Shown here: positions 1-6,930 of the stretch, piece by piece
Numbering within the stretch: position 1 is the first letter of the stretch
Layout: every line of letters begins with the position of its first letter
From: a virus
Reading direction: 5' to 3' (one strand)
DNA length: 25,535 nucleotides
Virus record (IMG/VR): IMGVR_UViG_3300046459_000478
Span: 1 to 25,535 of that record
Made by a program: the position numbers and the translations under genes
Notes under the pieces: generated by a model
The model's database searches: none
Seen by the model: only the letters and a program-made list of their open reading frames with translations
Told to the model about the DNA's origin: nothing

Positions 1-255
1 GGTGAGCAGACCCCTTTCGACCCGCTCGTGCACCTCGTGCAGCCACACCACGGTGTCTCCGTCGGTCACCCGGCGCACCGACGGCGTGAACCTGACCATG
101 GAGCCGTTGAGCGCGTTGCCCTGGTCATCCACGTATTTGGCCGTGACGGTGACGGCCGTGAAGTTGGGCGGAAGAGTAAGGGGCGGAGTATCAGGGCCTG
201 CCACGGTGGAGGGCTTCTGAGCCGTCCATCCGGGGGCATTCCATTCGTCGGCCAT
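1..255 (-). CDS. Partial phage protein of unknown function (N-terminal part)
   Basis: An open minus-strand frame starts at the ATG at 255 and runs off the left edge, so only about 85 N-terminal residues are visible. An AAGGA ribosome binding site precedes the ATG, and only 9 bp separate it from the terminase stop, so it is the next gene of the terminase operon. After a Pro-rich start (residues about 8-30) comes an alternating beta-like pattern, TAVTVTAKYVDDQGNAL, that resembles Ig-like or carboxypeptidase-regulatory beta sandwiches in structural proteins. Position after the large terminase suggests a virion protein, but I cannot name it. No membrane segment is visible in the part present. Confidence 0.7.
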   Translation of the reverse strand, partial: MADEWNAPGWTAQKPSTVAGPDTPPLTLPPNFTAVTVTAKYVDDQGNALNGSMVRFTPSVRRVTDGDTVVWLHEVHERVERGLLT

Positions 256-264
256 AAGAGGTCC

Positions 265-1851
265 TTAGCGCTGGAAGGGAGAATTGGAAACTTCGACCTC
301 GGGCATCGTGTAGTCCTTGGTCAGAACGCAGGCGAGCGCCAGGGAATCCGCGTAGTCGTCGTGGGCGTCGGCCGCGCGAGGGGCCTCAGCCAATACGTAC
401 GGCCCCTCGAATTTCTTCTCCAGGTCTTCCATCTGCTGACGGAAACGCTTGTAACTCTTGAGACGCCGGGTGTAAGCGTGGGCGGGCCAAGAGATGAGTC
501 CCCGGTTCATCAATTCCATGAGGTGCTTCCACCGCTTGGACTGCTCAGGGCGCTGGGATCCCAGCGCCACGATGTCGATATCTGGCATGAGGACGCGCAG
601 CCGGGATATGACGACGTCACCGACACCGCCCTCGTCGACCGCGATAGCCATCACGTTGTAGTTCCGTGCGAATTCGACGATGCGGAAGTACTGGTTCTCC
701 CAGTCCATTCCCCCGAGATCCATCCAGTTGAGAATTCGATGCTCGAAGTTGCCGAACTCGTCGGGTGCATCCCAGCGGACCCACACGGCCGTGACGATCG
801 TGGAGTCCTGCTTGCGAGCAGGGTCGATGCCGATGACGACGGGGCTCTTGTGGTAGGCCGGGACGACCTGCATGGAGACGTCGCCGAGTTCGTCTAGCCG
901 CTCGGTCGTGGTGAACATACCCTTGTCGAGCAACCACATGAGGCGGTACGACAACTTGAATTCGTCGGAGTCCTCGCCGATGCGCAGGAGTTCCTTCTTG
1001 ACGAATTTCGCATAGTTCTCGTTCCACTTCGAGACTTCTTTCCAGTCCGCATCGAAATGGTTCTGCCTGGCGCCACGCTTTGTGGCCGTACGCCGGTTGA
1101 TCTGGATCTGGTTGTAGAAGACGCCCTTCTCGTACGTGGGCGTTCCTGTGAAAACCATCGTTGCATTGGTCGAGGCACCCATCGGGCCGATCGACTTGTT
1201 GACCATTTTCTCGTCCGCGCCCTGGCACTCGTCGATGAGGATCAGGTGATAGGTGCGACCTTCAATGGTGGCGCGAGGGTGACAGGTCTGCTTTCGCACG
1301 AGGCTGCCGGACCGCTTGAGGGATATCGAGCGTCCCTTGCCTGCCACGGTGTCGTCGATTTCGGGGTCGGCCATGATTTCCAGGGCGTGGTCACTGGTAA
1401 GGCGGGCCACGATTCGGCCGTACAAGTTGTCGGCCTGCTCCTCGACGGGGGCGAATGCGCCGACCCAAAGGCCTTCCTTGAATTTGCCCATCAGGTCGGG
1501 GAAGATTTTCGCCAGCCTGGGGAACATGATCATGCAGGCGGCGACGCAGTTGGCCACGGTCTCGGACTTGCCGGACTGCCGGGAGAAGAGCGCGGTAAGG
1601 GTGGCGCCGTCGTTGATGATCAGCGACTCGATCAGACGAGCCGCGAAAGGGCGCTGGTACCCGTACAGGGGGTGTCCGGAGACCTCATCGACGATGAGGA
1701 GCATCTTGGCGACGATCTGGTCAACGAAAGCCTGCGAGGTCTGGTCCAGGACCACCTCGGTGTCGATCCTTGCCTGACGCTCTTCGTCGGTTTCGTCGCT
1801 GATGAACTCGTCGTACTCGACGTCCTCCGTTACAGACACAACTAACCCCAA
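265..1851 (-). CDS. terL: Terminase large subunit (packaging ATPase-nuclease)
   Basis: Motor protein that translocates phage DNA into the prohead and cuts it. About 528 aa, usual for the family. The ATPase half shows a Walker A-like SRQSGKSE (about residues 90-97), Walker B LILIDE (203-208) and coupling motif TGTP (235-238). The C-terminal RNase H-fold nuclease shows GIDPARKQDS (D343), AIAVDEGG (D406) and a final acidic cluster DAHDDYAD near residue 500, so ATPase and nuclease both look intact. The start is uncertain: the TTG at 1851 gives the longest frame, while a GTG at 1839 sits a better distance behind a GGGG stretch. It follows two small DNA-binding-type genes and precedes a probable structural gene. 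Confidence 0.95.
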   Translation of the reverse strand: MGLVVSVTEDVEYDEFISDETDEERQARIDTEVVLDQTSQAFVDQIVAKMLLIVDEVSGHPLYGYQRPFAARLIESLIINDGATLTALFSRQSGKSETVANCVAACMIMFPRLAKIFPDLMGKFKEGLWVGAFAPVEEQADNLYGRIVARLTSDHALEIMADPEIDDTVAGKGRSISLKRSGSLVRKQTCHPRATIEGRTYHLILIDECQGADEKMVNKSIGPMGASTNATMVFTGTPTYEKGVFYNQIQINRRTATKRGARQNHFDADWKEVSKWNENYAKFVKKELLRIGEDSDEFKLSYRLMWLLDKGMFTTTERLDELGDVSMQVVPAYHKSPVVIGIDPARKQDSTIVTAVWVRWDAPDEFGNFEHRILNWMDLGGMDWENQYFRIVEFARNYNVMAIAVDEGGVGDVVISRLRVLMPDIDIVALGSQRPEQSKRWKHLMELMNRGLISWPAHAYTRRLKSYKRFRQQMEDLEKKFEGPYVLAEAPRAADAHDDYADSLALACVLTKDYTMPEVEVSNSPFQR

Positions 1852-1923
1852 TCCCGTTTCTTGCTACGGAATTGAGGTTAGGCGTTTTCTGCTATCGGTT
1901 TGTAATTACGGCTTCCGAAGGGT

Positions 1924-2184
1924 TCAGGCGTCCCTTCGGATGTCCCTGTTCGCGATGATCTGCTGGGCGCGCTGCCGCGTGAAGCCGAACATCCTGCCCA
2001 GGTTCTCGTAGGTGTAGCGGCCCTTTGCGTAGACCGCCTCCACCAGAGCGTCCCGGGCCTCCGTCGACACGGCCGGGTAGTCCTCGAAGCACATCTGGTC
2101 GCAGAAGATGGGGGCGTCCTTCTTGGCCACACCCAGCAGCCTGCGGCAGCCTCGGCACCGAAGATCAACCAGCATGTCAGGCAT
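1924..2184 (-). CDS. Small zinc-finger/HTH protein, possible terminase small subunit or regulator
   Basis: 86 aa, ATG at 2184, overlapping the stop of the preceding gene by 8 bp (translational coupling). The N-terminus has two Cys pairs, CRGC and CDQMC, spaced like a small zinc ribbon. The C-terminal half, YENLGRMFGFTRQRAQQII, looks like a sigma-region-4 or homeodomain-like helix-turn-helix. Lying immediately upstream of the large terminase (72 bp gap) on the same strand, it is a candidate small terminase subunit, which in phages is often a short HTH protein encoded just before terL. The zinc ribbon is unusual for that role, so a transcriptional regulator is an equal alternative. Confidence 0.75.
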   Translation of the reverse strand: MPDMLVDLRCRGCRRLLGVAKKDAPIFCDQMCFEDYPAVSTEARDALVEAVYAKGRYTYENLGRMFGFTRQRAQQIIANRDIRRDA

Positions 2185-2461
2185 CGATCTTCGCCTCCCC
2201 CGTCATGCGGTCATCGGTCTCGTCGTCCACAGACCCGCCACCGTTCTCGTGCCAGGCGCTCTCCACACCCTGAAGCAACTGGTCGAGCAGCCCCAGTGGA
2301 AGGGTCAGGCCGCGCCCGTAGGTCTCCAGGGACGGGATGTACTCGCGCAGGTCGACGAACAGCCCGTCGTGGGGGCTCTGAACTGTGGAGACGTGAATCT
2401 CCTTGTCGTGCACGTACGCGACCCGGGCGTGGATCGTCCGTCCCTCAGCAAGTTCGTCCAT
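2177..2461 (-). CDS. PC4-like (YdbC-type) putative single-stranded DNA-binding protein
   Basis: 94 aa, ATG at 2461 with GGAGGA five bases upstream. The central part reads LFVDLREYIPSLETYGRGLT followed by LPLGLLDQLL, matching the pattern of the PC4/YdbC fold (vDiReyy...kpt..GisLtleqw..L), a small ssDNA-binding domain found in transcription coactivators and phage proteins. The first 30 residues form a likely beta segment, and the C-terminal 25 residues are acidic, Gly-rich and probably disordered. First gene of the minus-strand run that leads into the terminase, transcribed from the divergent promoter region 2462-2571. The family assignment rests on pattern recognition by eye. Confidence 0.7.
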   Translation of the reverse strand: MDELAEGRTIHARVAYVHDKEIHVSTVQSPHDGLFVDLREYIPSLETYGRGLTLPLGLLDQLLQGVESAWHENGGGSVDDETDDRMTGEAKIDA

Positions 2462-2500
2462 GACTCCTCCATCGCTCTATGTGTCCGAGACTACACCGCG

Positions 2501-2524
2501 CAAGCGGTCTCGACAACCCGCTTG
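2501..2524. promoter_or_regulatory. Inverted repeat (candidate operator) in a divergent promoter region
   Basis: CAAGCGG at 2501-2507 and CCGCTTG at 2518-2524 form a perfect 7-bp inverted repeat with a 10-bp spacer. It lies between the divergent genes starting at 2461 (minus) and 2572 (plus). A plus-strand promoter can be read across it: TCGACA at 2510-2515, 18-bp spacer, TACAGT at 2534-2539. A weaker minus-strand one is TTGCGC with an ATAGAG-like -10. A repressor bound here could control both directions. Confidence 0.5.
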
Positions 2525-2571
2525 ACGAGCGAGTACAGTGAGTCTGTTGACAAGAGATAGAGGAGCACACG

Positions 2572-2790
2572 ATGGGCATGTACCCGATGAATGACCCGGA
2601 GAAGTGCCCGAAGTGCGGGCGGGACCTCTCCGAGGCACCTGCATCTGAGCGGGTAAAGGTCGAAAACTTCCCCGCCGAGGTAACCTACGGACTTGATCCG
2701 GTCTGTGGGGGGCGCTGGCACGTGTGGGATCGCACCTCTCCGCTGCGGAAGAAGGCACAACCCTTCGTGGACGGAGAGAACGATGGATGA
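2572..2790 (+). CDS. Small zinc-ribbon protein, unknown function
   Basis: 72 aa, ATG at 2572 with AGGAG at 2561-2565; a second in-frame ATG at 2578 is an alternative. The sequence begins with CPKCGRD (residues 12-18) and has a further Cys in PVCGGRWHVW, giving three visible Cys and a His, i.e. an incomplete or atypical zinc ribbon. The C-terminus is basic then acidic. It is the first of two plus-strand genes and its stop overlaps the next start by 8 bp. No specific function is recognisable. Confidence 0.75.
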   Translation: MGMYPMNDPEKCPKCGRDLSEAPASERVKVENFPAEVTYGLDPVCGGRWHVWDRTSPLRKKAQPFVDGENDG

Positions 2791-3013
2791 CTTCAACCTC
2801 CAGAACGGCATACAGCGCGCCACAGGCTCCGAGGAGCTGGACGCCCTCCAGCAGCGCGAGCTGCGGTCCGAGCAGATGCAGTACTACAAGAACGCCAACA
2901 CCGAGCCCTTCGAGGGCTTCGGCGGGTTGCAGGGACTCAAGGAGGCTGCGATCGGTGTGGCGATCTTCCTGGGCGTGGCCCTGTTCATCAAGTACGTCCT
3001 TGGCATTGGCTAG
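2783..3013 (+). CDS. Small tail-anchored membrane protein, unknown
   Basis: 76 aa, ATG at 2783 overlapping the upstream stop, with GGAGAG at 2772-2777. The first 50 residues are hydrophilic and Gln/Glu-rich (likely helical); residues about 55-74 form one hydrophobic segment, IGVAIFLGVALFIKYVLGIG, reaching the C-terminus, so it is probably tail-anchored in the host membrane. Last gene before a strong terminator. It could be a holin-like or superinfection protein, but size and one membrane segment alone do not decide this. Confidence 0.75.
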   Translation: MDDFNLQNGIQRATGSEELDALQQRELRSEQMQYYKNANTEPFEGFGGLQGLKEAAIGVAIFLGVALFIKYVLGIG

Positions 3014-3020
3014 CCAGCAC

Positions 3021-3064
3021 AGCAGAAGGCCCCCGCTCCGGTCTGGAGTCGGGGGCCTTCTGCT
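3021..3064. terminator. Bidirectional terminator hairpin between convergent genes
   Basis: A 15-bp perfect stem: AGCAGAAGGCCCCCG at 3021-3035 against CGGGGGCCTTCTGCT at 3050-3064, with CTCC/GGAG extending inside the loop. It lies between the plus-strand membrane protein gene and the end of the minus-strand tyrosine recombinase gene and can serve both. Confidence 0.85.
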
Positions 3065-3067
3065 TGC

Positions 3068-4144
3068 CTACTGCGCCCGCCGCAGCGGTACGACGTTCTC
3101 CTGGCTGACCATGGCGGTCAGGAACGGCTTGCCCTTCATGGTTTCGTCACGGCGCCTGCGCTCCGAGGACAGGCCCAGGTACCGCTCGGTGGTTGCCATG
3201 TTCGAGTGGTGCAGCAGGGCCGAGACTGTACGGAGCGCGGCGTCGTAGCCGACCTCCGTGGACAGCGCGTCGAAGTAGGCACGGGCCACCGCCCGGCGGA
3301 TGGTGTGGGTGCCCTCGTACCGGGTCGGCAGGCCCACGGCGGCCAGCGCGTGCTTGACGATCTTCTCCGTGCGCTGCACCGGCCGGTCCGGGTGCCACAT
3401 GAACGGTGTGCGGACGTAGACCCGCTGGCCCGTCTCCTTGTCCAGGTAGTGCGTGGCGATGGTGTTGCCGGTACGTGCCGGGAAGAGGTAGTCGTCCGCG
3501 CGTAGGGGTCGGCCCAGCAGCTCGGCGTACTCGACCAGCCATACGCGCAGCTCGCGCTCCAGGTCGGCGGTCAGGGGCATCTCGTCCTCCTCCCTGGTCT
3601 TGATCACGGTCACGAAGACCTCGGACCGCGCGAAGTCGATGTCGCCGACGCGCATGTTCGTGATCTCCGAGGCACGGCACGCCGTGTTCACGGCCGTGGC
3701 CAGGTAGGCCCGGTGCATGGCGCACTCAGCCTGGTCCAGGAGCTGGAGCAGGATGGACGGGGCGGGCTGCTGGCGGCGCCTCTTCGGTTCCGGCAGGGGG
3801 TCGACACCGGTCAGGTAGTTGTCCAGCGGGGTGAAGCCGCTGTTCTTGCAGAAGGAGAAGAACACCTTCAGCCGGGCGCGGTAGTTGTTGTGGGTGCCGG
3901 GGCCGACGGCCTCCCGAACCGGCTGTCCCTTGATGCGGGTGGAGTGGGTGTCCATGATCCCGCCGGGCCCGTAGAAGAAGTCCCGGACCTCCACGGCGCT
4001 CAGCTTGTCGAACTCCAGGTTGCCCAGGTGCTCGACGAACCGGGGCAGCAGAGTCTCGTCGACCCTCATCGTGTTGTCGGCCTTGCCGGAGCGCTTACGG
4101 ATGTCCAGGTACTCCTCGACGGCGCTGCGCAGTGCGATGGTCAC
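3068..4144 (-). CDS. Tyrosine recombinase/integrase
   Basis: Phage-type integrase family site-specific recombinase. From the GTG at 4144, preceded by AGGAGG at the right distance, it has 358 aa; an open frame extends further upstream but lacks such a site and crosses the promoter. N-terminal SAM-like DNA-binding domain about residues 1-115, catalytic domain from about 125. The catalytic set is complete: R157 in CRASE, K182 in VIKTR, H280 and R283 in THTIRR, H312/H313 in LLHHS and the nucleophile Y322 in ERYLG. It ends beside a bidirectional terminator. Its coexistence with a serine recombinase 0.4 kb away is unusual: one may integrate the element and the other resolve multimers, or one may be acquired. 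Confidence 0.93.
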   Translation of the reverse strand: MTIALRSAVEEYLDIRKRSGKADNTMRVDETLLPRFVEHLGNLEFDKLSAVEVRDFFYGPGGIMDTHSTRIKGQPVREAVGPGTHNNYRARLKVFFSFCKNSGFTPLDNYLTGVDPLPEPKRRRQQPAPSILLQLLDQAECAMHRAYLATAVNTACRASEITNMRVGDIDFARSEVFVTVIKTREEDEMPLTADLERELRVWLVEYAELLGRPLRADDYLFPARTGNTIATHYLDKETGQRVYVRTPFMWHPDRPVQRTEKIVKHALAAVGLPTRYEGTHTIRRAVARAYFDALSTEVGYDAALRTVSALLHHSNMATTERYLGLSSERRRRDETMKGKPFLTAMVSQENVVPLRRAQ

Positions 4145-4178
4145 GCTTCCTCCTGGTGCGGGGTTGGCTGCGTGTCCG

Positions 4179-4207
4179 ACTCTACAGACGTCAAGCACAT
4201 CAATCAA
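4179..4207 (-). promoter_or_regulatory. Promoter of the tyrosine recombinase gene
   Basis: On the minus strand TTGATT (plus 4202-4207) and TAGAGT (plus 4179-4184) are separated by 17 bp, a good sigma70/HrdB-type match, about 35 bp before the GTG at 4144. A TTGACG (revcomp of 4187-4192) lies within the spacer. Confidence 0.55.
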
Positions 4208-4212
4208 GATGA

Positions 4213-4241
4213 TTGCGTAGCACTTCTTGAGAAGCGATAGT
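4213..4241 (+). promoter_or_regulatory. Promoter of the 52-aa gene and possibly the serine recombinase
   Basis: TTGCGT at 4213-4218 and GATAGT at 4236-4241 with a 17-bp spacer; the predicted start would leave only a few bases before the ATG at 4254, so the message may be nearly leaderless. An overlapping alternative -10 is TAGGGT at 4241-4246. It is back-to-back with the tyrosine recombinase promoter. Confidence 0.4.
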
Positions 4242-4253
4242 AGGGTGTGCGTC

Positions 4254-4412
4254 ATGGAAACCAACGCGCTTCATACCTCGGGGCTCACCGAGCCCCAGAG
4301 CAACATGACCGTCAGCCTGACGAACAACCGCATGGAGGACAGCCGCTGGAACCGACTCCTCACCATCCTGTTCACCCCGCAGGACGAGGACGCCCAGGCA
4401 GTCGCCGGATAG
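4254..4412 (+). CDS. 52-aa protein of unknown function
   Basis: ATG at 4254, no convincing Shine-Dalgarno, possibly translated from a near-leaderless message. The protein begins METNALHTSGLTEPQ and continues with a basic/aromatic stretch RWNRLLTILF and an acidic end. It contains the in-frame LHT codons CTT CAT ACC (4269-4277) that recur across the window. It lies between the divergent tyrosine recombinase and the serine recombinase, where a small recombination directionality factor or regulator could be encoded, but no excisionase-type motif is visible. Real coding status is likely from position and orientation, not proven. Confidence 0.5.
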   Translation: METNALHTSGLTEPQSNMTVSLTNNRMEDSRWNRLLTILFTPQDEDAQAVAG

Positions 4413-4454
4413 CCACCAACTGCCCTACTCGTCTGACTCGTTCCACATATACTC

Positions 4455-4516
4455 ACTGATCAACAGGACGGCCCTGGCACCGCGAGTAGAGGCGCGGGAC
4501 CAGGGCCTTGATCAGT
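4455..4516. repeat. Nested inverted repeat before the serine recombinase (hairpin or att candidate)
   Basis: Outer arms ACTGATCAA (4455-4463) and TTGATCAGT (4508-4516); middle arms GGCCCTGG (4470-4477) and CCAGGGCC (4500-4507); inner arms CCGCG (4480-4484) and CGCGG (4493-4497) around an 8-bp centre AGTAGAGG. Only a 6-bp bulge on the left breaks symmetry. It ends a few bases before the ribosome binding site of the recombinase gene. Possible roles: terminator of the 52-aa gene, attenuator, operator, or phage attachment site, since serine integrase attP sites are imperfect palindromes next to int. Confidence 0.8.
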
Positions 4517-4535
4517 CTGTAAAGGAGACTGAACC

Positions 4536-6620
4536 ATGGCCAGCATAGCGGCCGAGCGGGCCCGCGTACGCGCGCAGAAGGTCAACGGCACACGCCCCGG
4601 CACCCCCGGAACCTTCCAGTCCAGCACCGCCCTCGCACGCATCGTCAAGCGTGTCGGCGCATACCTCCGGGTGTCCACCAAGGACCAGATCGTCGGCTAC
4701 GGCCTCGACGTCCAGCTCAAGGGCATCCAGGACAACATCGACCTCAAGAACGCGACGGAAGGGCGCAACGGCACCAACATCGTCTGGGAACTCTCCGACG
4801 TCTACGAAGACGCGGGCGAGTCCGGCGCCAAGCAGGACCGGCCCGAGATGATGCGCCTGGAGCGCGACGTCCTCGCCAAGAAAATCGACGTCGTCGCCGT
4901 CCACAAGTTCGACCGCATCGGCCGCACCGGCCGCGCCTTCTGGCACTGGGTCTGGGCCCTCGAAGACGCCGGAACCTCGATCATCTCCGTCACCCAGGAG
5001 ATCGACACCACCACCACCCACGGCGTCACCGCGCTCCAGCAGCTCGCATCCTTCTCCGAGATGGAATGGCGCACCATCCTGGAGCGCACCCAGAACGGCC
5101 TCAACATGAAGGCCGCCTCCGGAGGCTGGACCGGCGGACCCCCGCCCTTCGGCTACTACATCGAGAACCAGGGCAAGCGCGACTCCAAGCTGGGCCTCGA
5201 CACCGAAGAGTGCCGCACCCTCGAACTCGCCGCCCAGTTCATCGTCGAAGGCGGCTACACCGTCGACCGCGCCGCCCACATGCTCAACCTCATCGGCCGA
5301 CTCACCCGCAAGGGCGTGGAGTGGACCGGATCCAACCTCCGGCACAAATTCTTCAACACCGCCCTGGACGGATTCGTCGTCTACCGAAACACCGACGAAG
5401 TCGTCAACAAGCGTCGTAAGCGCGCCACCCGGATGAACCCTGACGGCACCCCCAAGCACGGCCCCATGATGATCATCGACACCCCGATGGTCTTCGAACT
5501 CGACCGACTCATCTCCATCCGCCACGCCCTCAAGCGAAACGGCTGGAACCTCACCGGCCCGTACAAGTACCACCCCCTCAGCACCCGCGTGATCGGTGAA
5601 TGCGGCGCCCACTACACCGGAGTCTGGGTAAAGGCCGAGAACCGCCGCACCTACCGCTGCACCGGAAACAAGTGCGGCGACTCCGTGATCGACGCCGTGG
5701 CGCTCGAAGAAGTCGTCTGGGACAGCCTGAAGAACTTCCTCGGCGACAAGGAGAAGCTGCGCGAGATCGCCAAGGACTGGGTGACCACCGCACCGGATCA
5801 CCGCAAGATGTACGAGGCGCGTATTGAAGAACTCACGCGGGAAATCGCGGGTCTGCGTGAGCTGACCACCACCACGCTGGTCAACCTCGCGAAGGCGGGC
5901 GTCGATGCGCTGGCCATCAATTCAGCAGTGGCGAAGCTGAACGAGGAGATCAACAACAAGCAGGCGATGCTGGACGACACCGTGTCGATGCTGGCGGAGG
6001 CAGAAGAGTCCGCTACTCGCGCCGAGGATTTCCAGCGCCTGGTCGAGATCGCCACCTTCAACCTGGAGTTCATCACCGACCGGCAGAAGGCCGAAGTGAT
6101 GGACCTGCTGGAGATTCAGGTGACGCTCATAGGGCCGGTTCCGCTGGACGGCCGCTTCGGGCCGGACTCCGACATCGAGCAGTGGTTCGGAAAGCGCAGT
6201 GTTCAGCCGGTCGAGCTGACCGATGCGCTGTGGGAGGAGATCCGTCCTCGGATCAGCTTCCGGGCCTCGAAGAAGAGCCACGATCTGCGGGGGCTGGTGG
6301 AGGGTCTGCTCTACAAGGCCCGCACGGGTTGCCCGTGGTCTGAGATGCCGGAGCACTTCCCGCCGAAGGAGGCTCTGAGGGCCCGCTGGAGGGCCTGGAA
6401 GGACGGGGCGTGGGAGAACATCGTCGAGCCTCTTCTGGTGCCCGCTCCGCCGCGTAAGCCGCCGCTGCCGCCCATGAAGGTGACGGGGAACATCGACCCC
6501 CGTCTGGTCGAGTTCACCAACGGTCAGGCGACGAGCCAGGTTCCGCACTCTGCTGGACGAACTTCCAGGGGATTGTTCACGTACGTCATCAACCTGGAAA
6601 AATGGCGATTGGCCGCCTGA
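4536..6620 (+). CDS. Large serine recombinase with C-terminal IS5-transposase-like (DUF4096) module
   Basis: 694 aa, ATG at 4536 with AAAGGAG upstream. Resolvase domain about residues 38-190 with nucleophile S47 in YLRVSTKDQ and the conserved DRIGRTGR region; recombinase domain follows (GGPPPFGY); zinc-ribbon-like GECGAHYTG and RCTGNKCG (about 353-385); coiled coil about 425-495. This is the large serine integrase layout, acting on attP/attB. Unusually, residues about 558-632 (LWEEIRPRISF, TGCPWSEMPEHF, WRAWKDGAWENI) match the N-terminal DUF4096 domain of IS5-type transposases. The first 1.3 kb uses almost only C-ending codons, while the part after about 5.8 kb is more mixed, consistent with a joined gene. 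Likely controls integration of the element. Confidence 0.93.
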   Translation: MASIAAERARVRAQKVNGTRPGTPGTFQSSTALARIVKRVGAYLRVSTKDQIVGYGLDVQLKGIQDNIDLKNATEGRNGTNIVWELSDVYEDAGESGAKQDRPEMMRLERDVLAKKIDVVAVHKFDRIGRTGRAFWHWVWALEDAGTSIISVTQEIDTTTTHGVTALQQLASFSEMEWRTILERTQNGLNMKAASGGWTGGPPPFGYYIENQGKRDSKLGLDTEECRTLELAAQFIVEGGYTVDRAAHMLNLIGRLTRKGVEWTGSNLRHKFFNTALDGFVVYRNTDEVVNKRRKRATRMNPDGTPKHGPMMIIDTPMVFELDRLISIRHALKRNGWNLTGPYKYHPLSTRVIGECGAHYTGVWVKAENRRTYRCTGNKCGDSVIDAVALEEVVWDSLKNFLGDKEKLREIAKDWVTTAPDHRKMYEARIEELTREIAGLRELTTTTLVNLAKAGVDALAINSAVAKLNEEINNKQAMLDDTVSMLAEAEESATRAEDFQRLVEIATFNLEFITDRQKAEVMDLLEIQVTLIGPVPLDGRFGPDSDIEQWFGKRSVQPVELTDALWEEIRPRISFRASKKSHDLRGLVEGLLYKARTGCPWSEMPEHFPPKEALRARWRAWKDGAWENIVEPLLVPAPPRKPPLPPMKVTGNIDPRLVEFTNGQATSQVPHSAGRTSRGLFTYVINLEKWRLAA

Positions 6621-6634
6621 CCTGGGAAAACACC

Positions 6635-6668
6635 GAAGGCCCCTACCCAATCGCGGGTGGGGGCCTTC
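6635..6668. terminator. Bidirectional terminator after the serine recombinase
   Basis: GAAGGCCCC at 6635-6643 pairs with GGGGCCTTC at 6660-6668; ACCC/GGGT extends the stem internally. It lies between the convergent ends of the recombinase gene and the minus-strand gene ending at 6670. Confidence 0.85.
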
Positions 6669-6669
6669 C

Positions 6670-6930
6670 TCATGCCTCGCGCTTGGAGAGCACATCCAGG
6701 ACTCCGAGGAGACTCTGCGCCCCCTGGTGGGCCTCCAGCAGACTCTCCGGCGTCGACTGCTTGCGGTAGTCATCCAGGGCCTTGGCCAGCCCACTGCCGA
6801 CCGCATCCGCCCAGTCGAGCACGTCCCCCGTGGCGAGCCGGTCCAGCCTCTTGGCCGCCTTCGCGCGGATGGGATCGATCTTGCCTTCGCCGCCCCGAAG
6901 GGCTCGCTTCACATCAGCCCAAGAGCGCAC
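6670..6930 (-). CDS. Hypothetical 86-aa protein
   Basis: GTG start at 6930 overlapping the end of the upstream 39-codon ORF (stop at 6909-6911), consistent with coupling. The protein is highly charged and probably all-helical (IRAKAAKRLDRLATG, WADAVGSGLAKALDDYRKQ, LLEAHQGAQSLLGVLDVL). No Cys, membrane segment or recognised motif. Terminal gene of a short minus-strand run that ends at the bidirectional terminator. Function unknown. Confidence 0.65.
   Translation of the reverse strand: MRSWADVKRALRGGEGKIDPIRAKAAKRLDRLATGDVLDWADAVGSGLAKALDDYRKQSTPESLLEAHQGAQSLLGVLDVLSKREA

Noticed and set aside
28-897. Long plus-strand open frame opposite the large terminase
   Set aside because: Shadow of high-GC third positions; the minus frame has complete terminase motifs.
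4512-5801. 429-codon minus-strand open frame opposite the serine recombinase
   Set aside because: Antisense shadow, Gly/Val/Asp-rich with no motif; the plus strand holds an intact recombinase.
5922-6806. 294-codon minus-strand frame opposite the 3' part of the recombinase
   Set aside because: Antisense shadow that also crosses the bidirectional terminator at 6635-6668.
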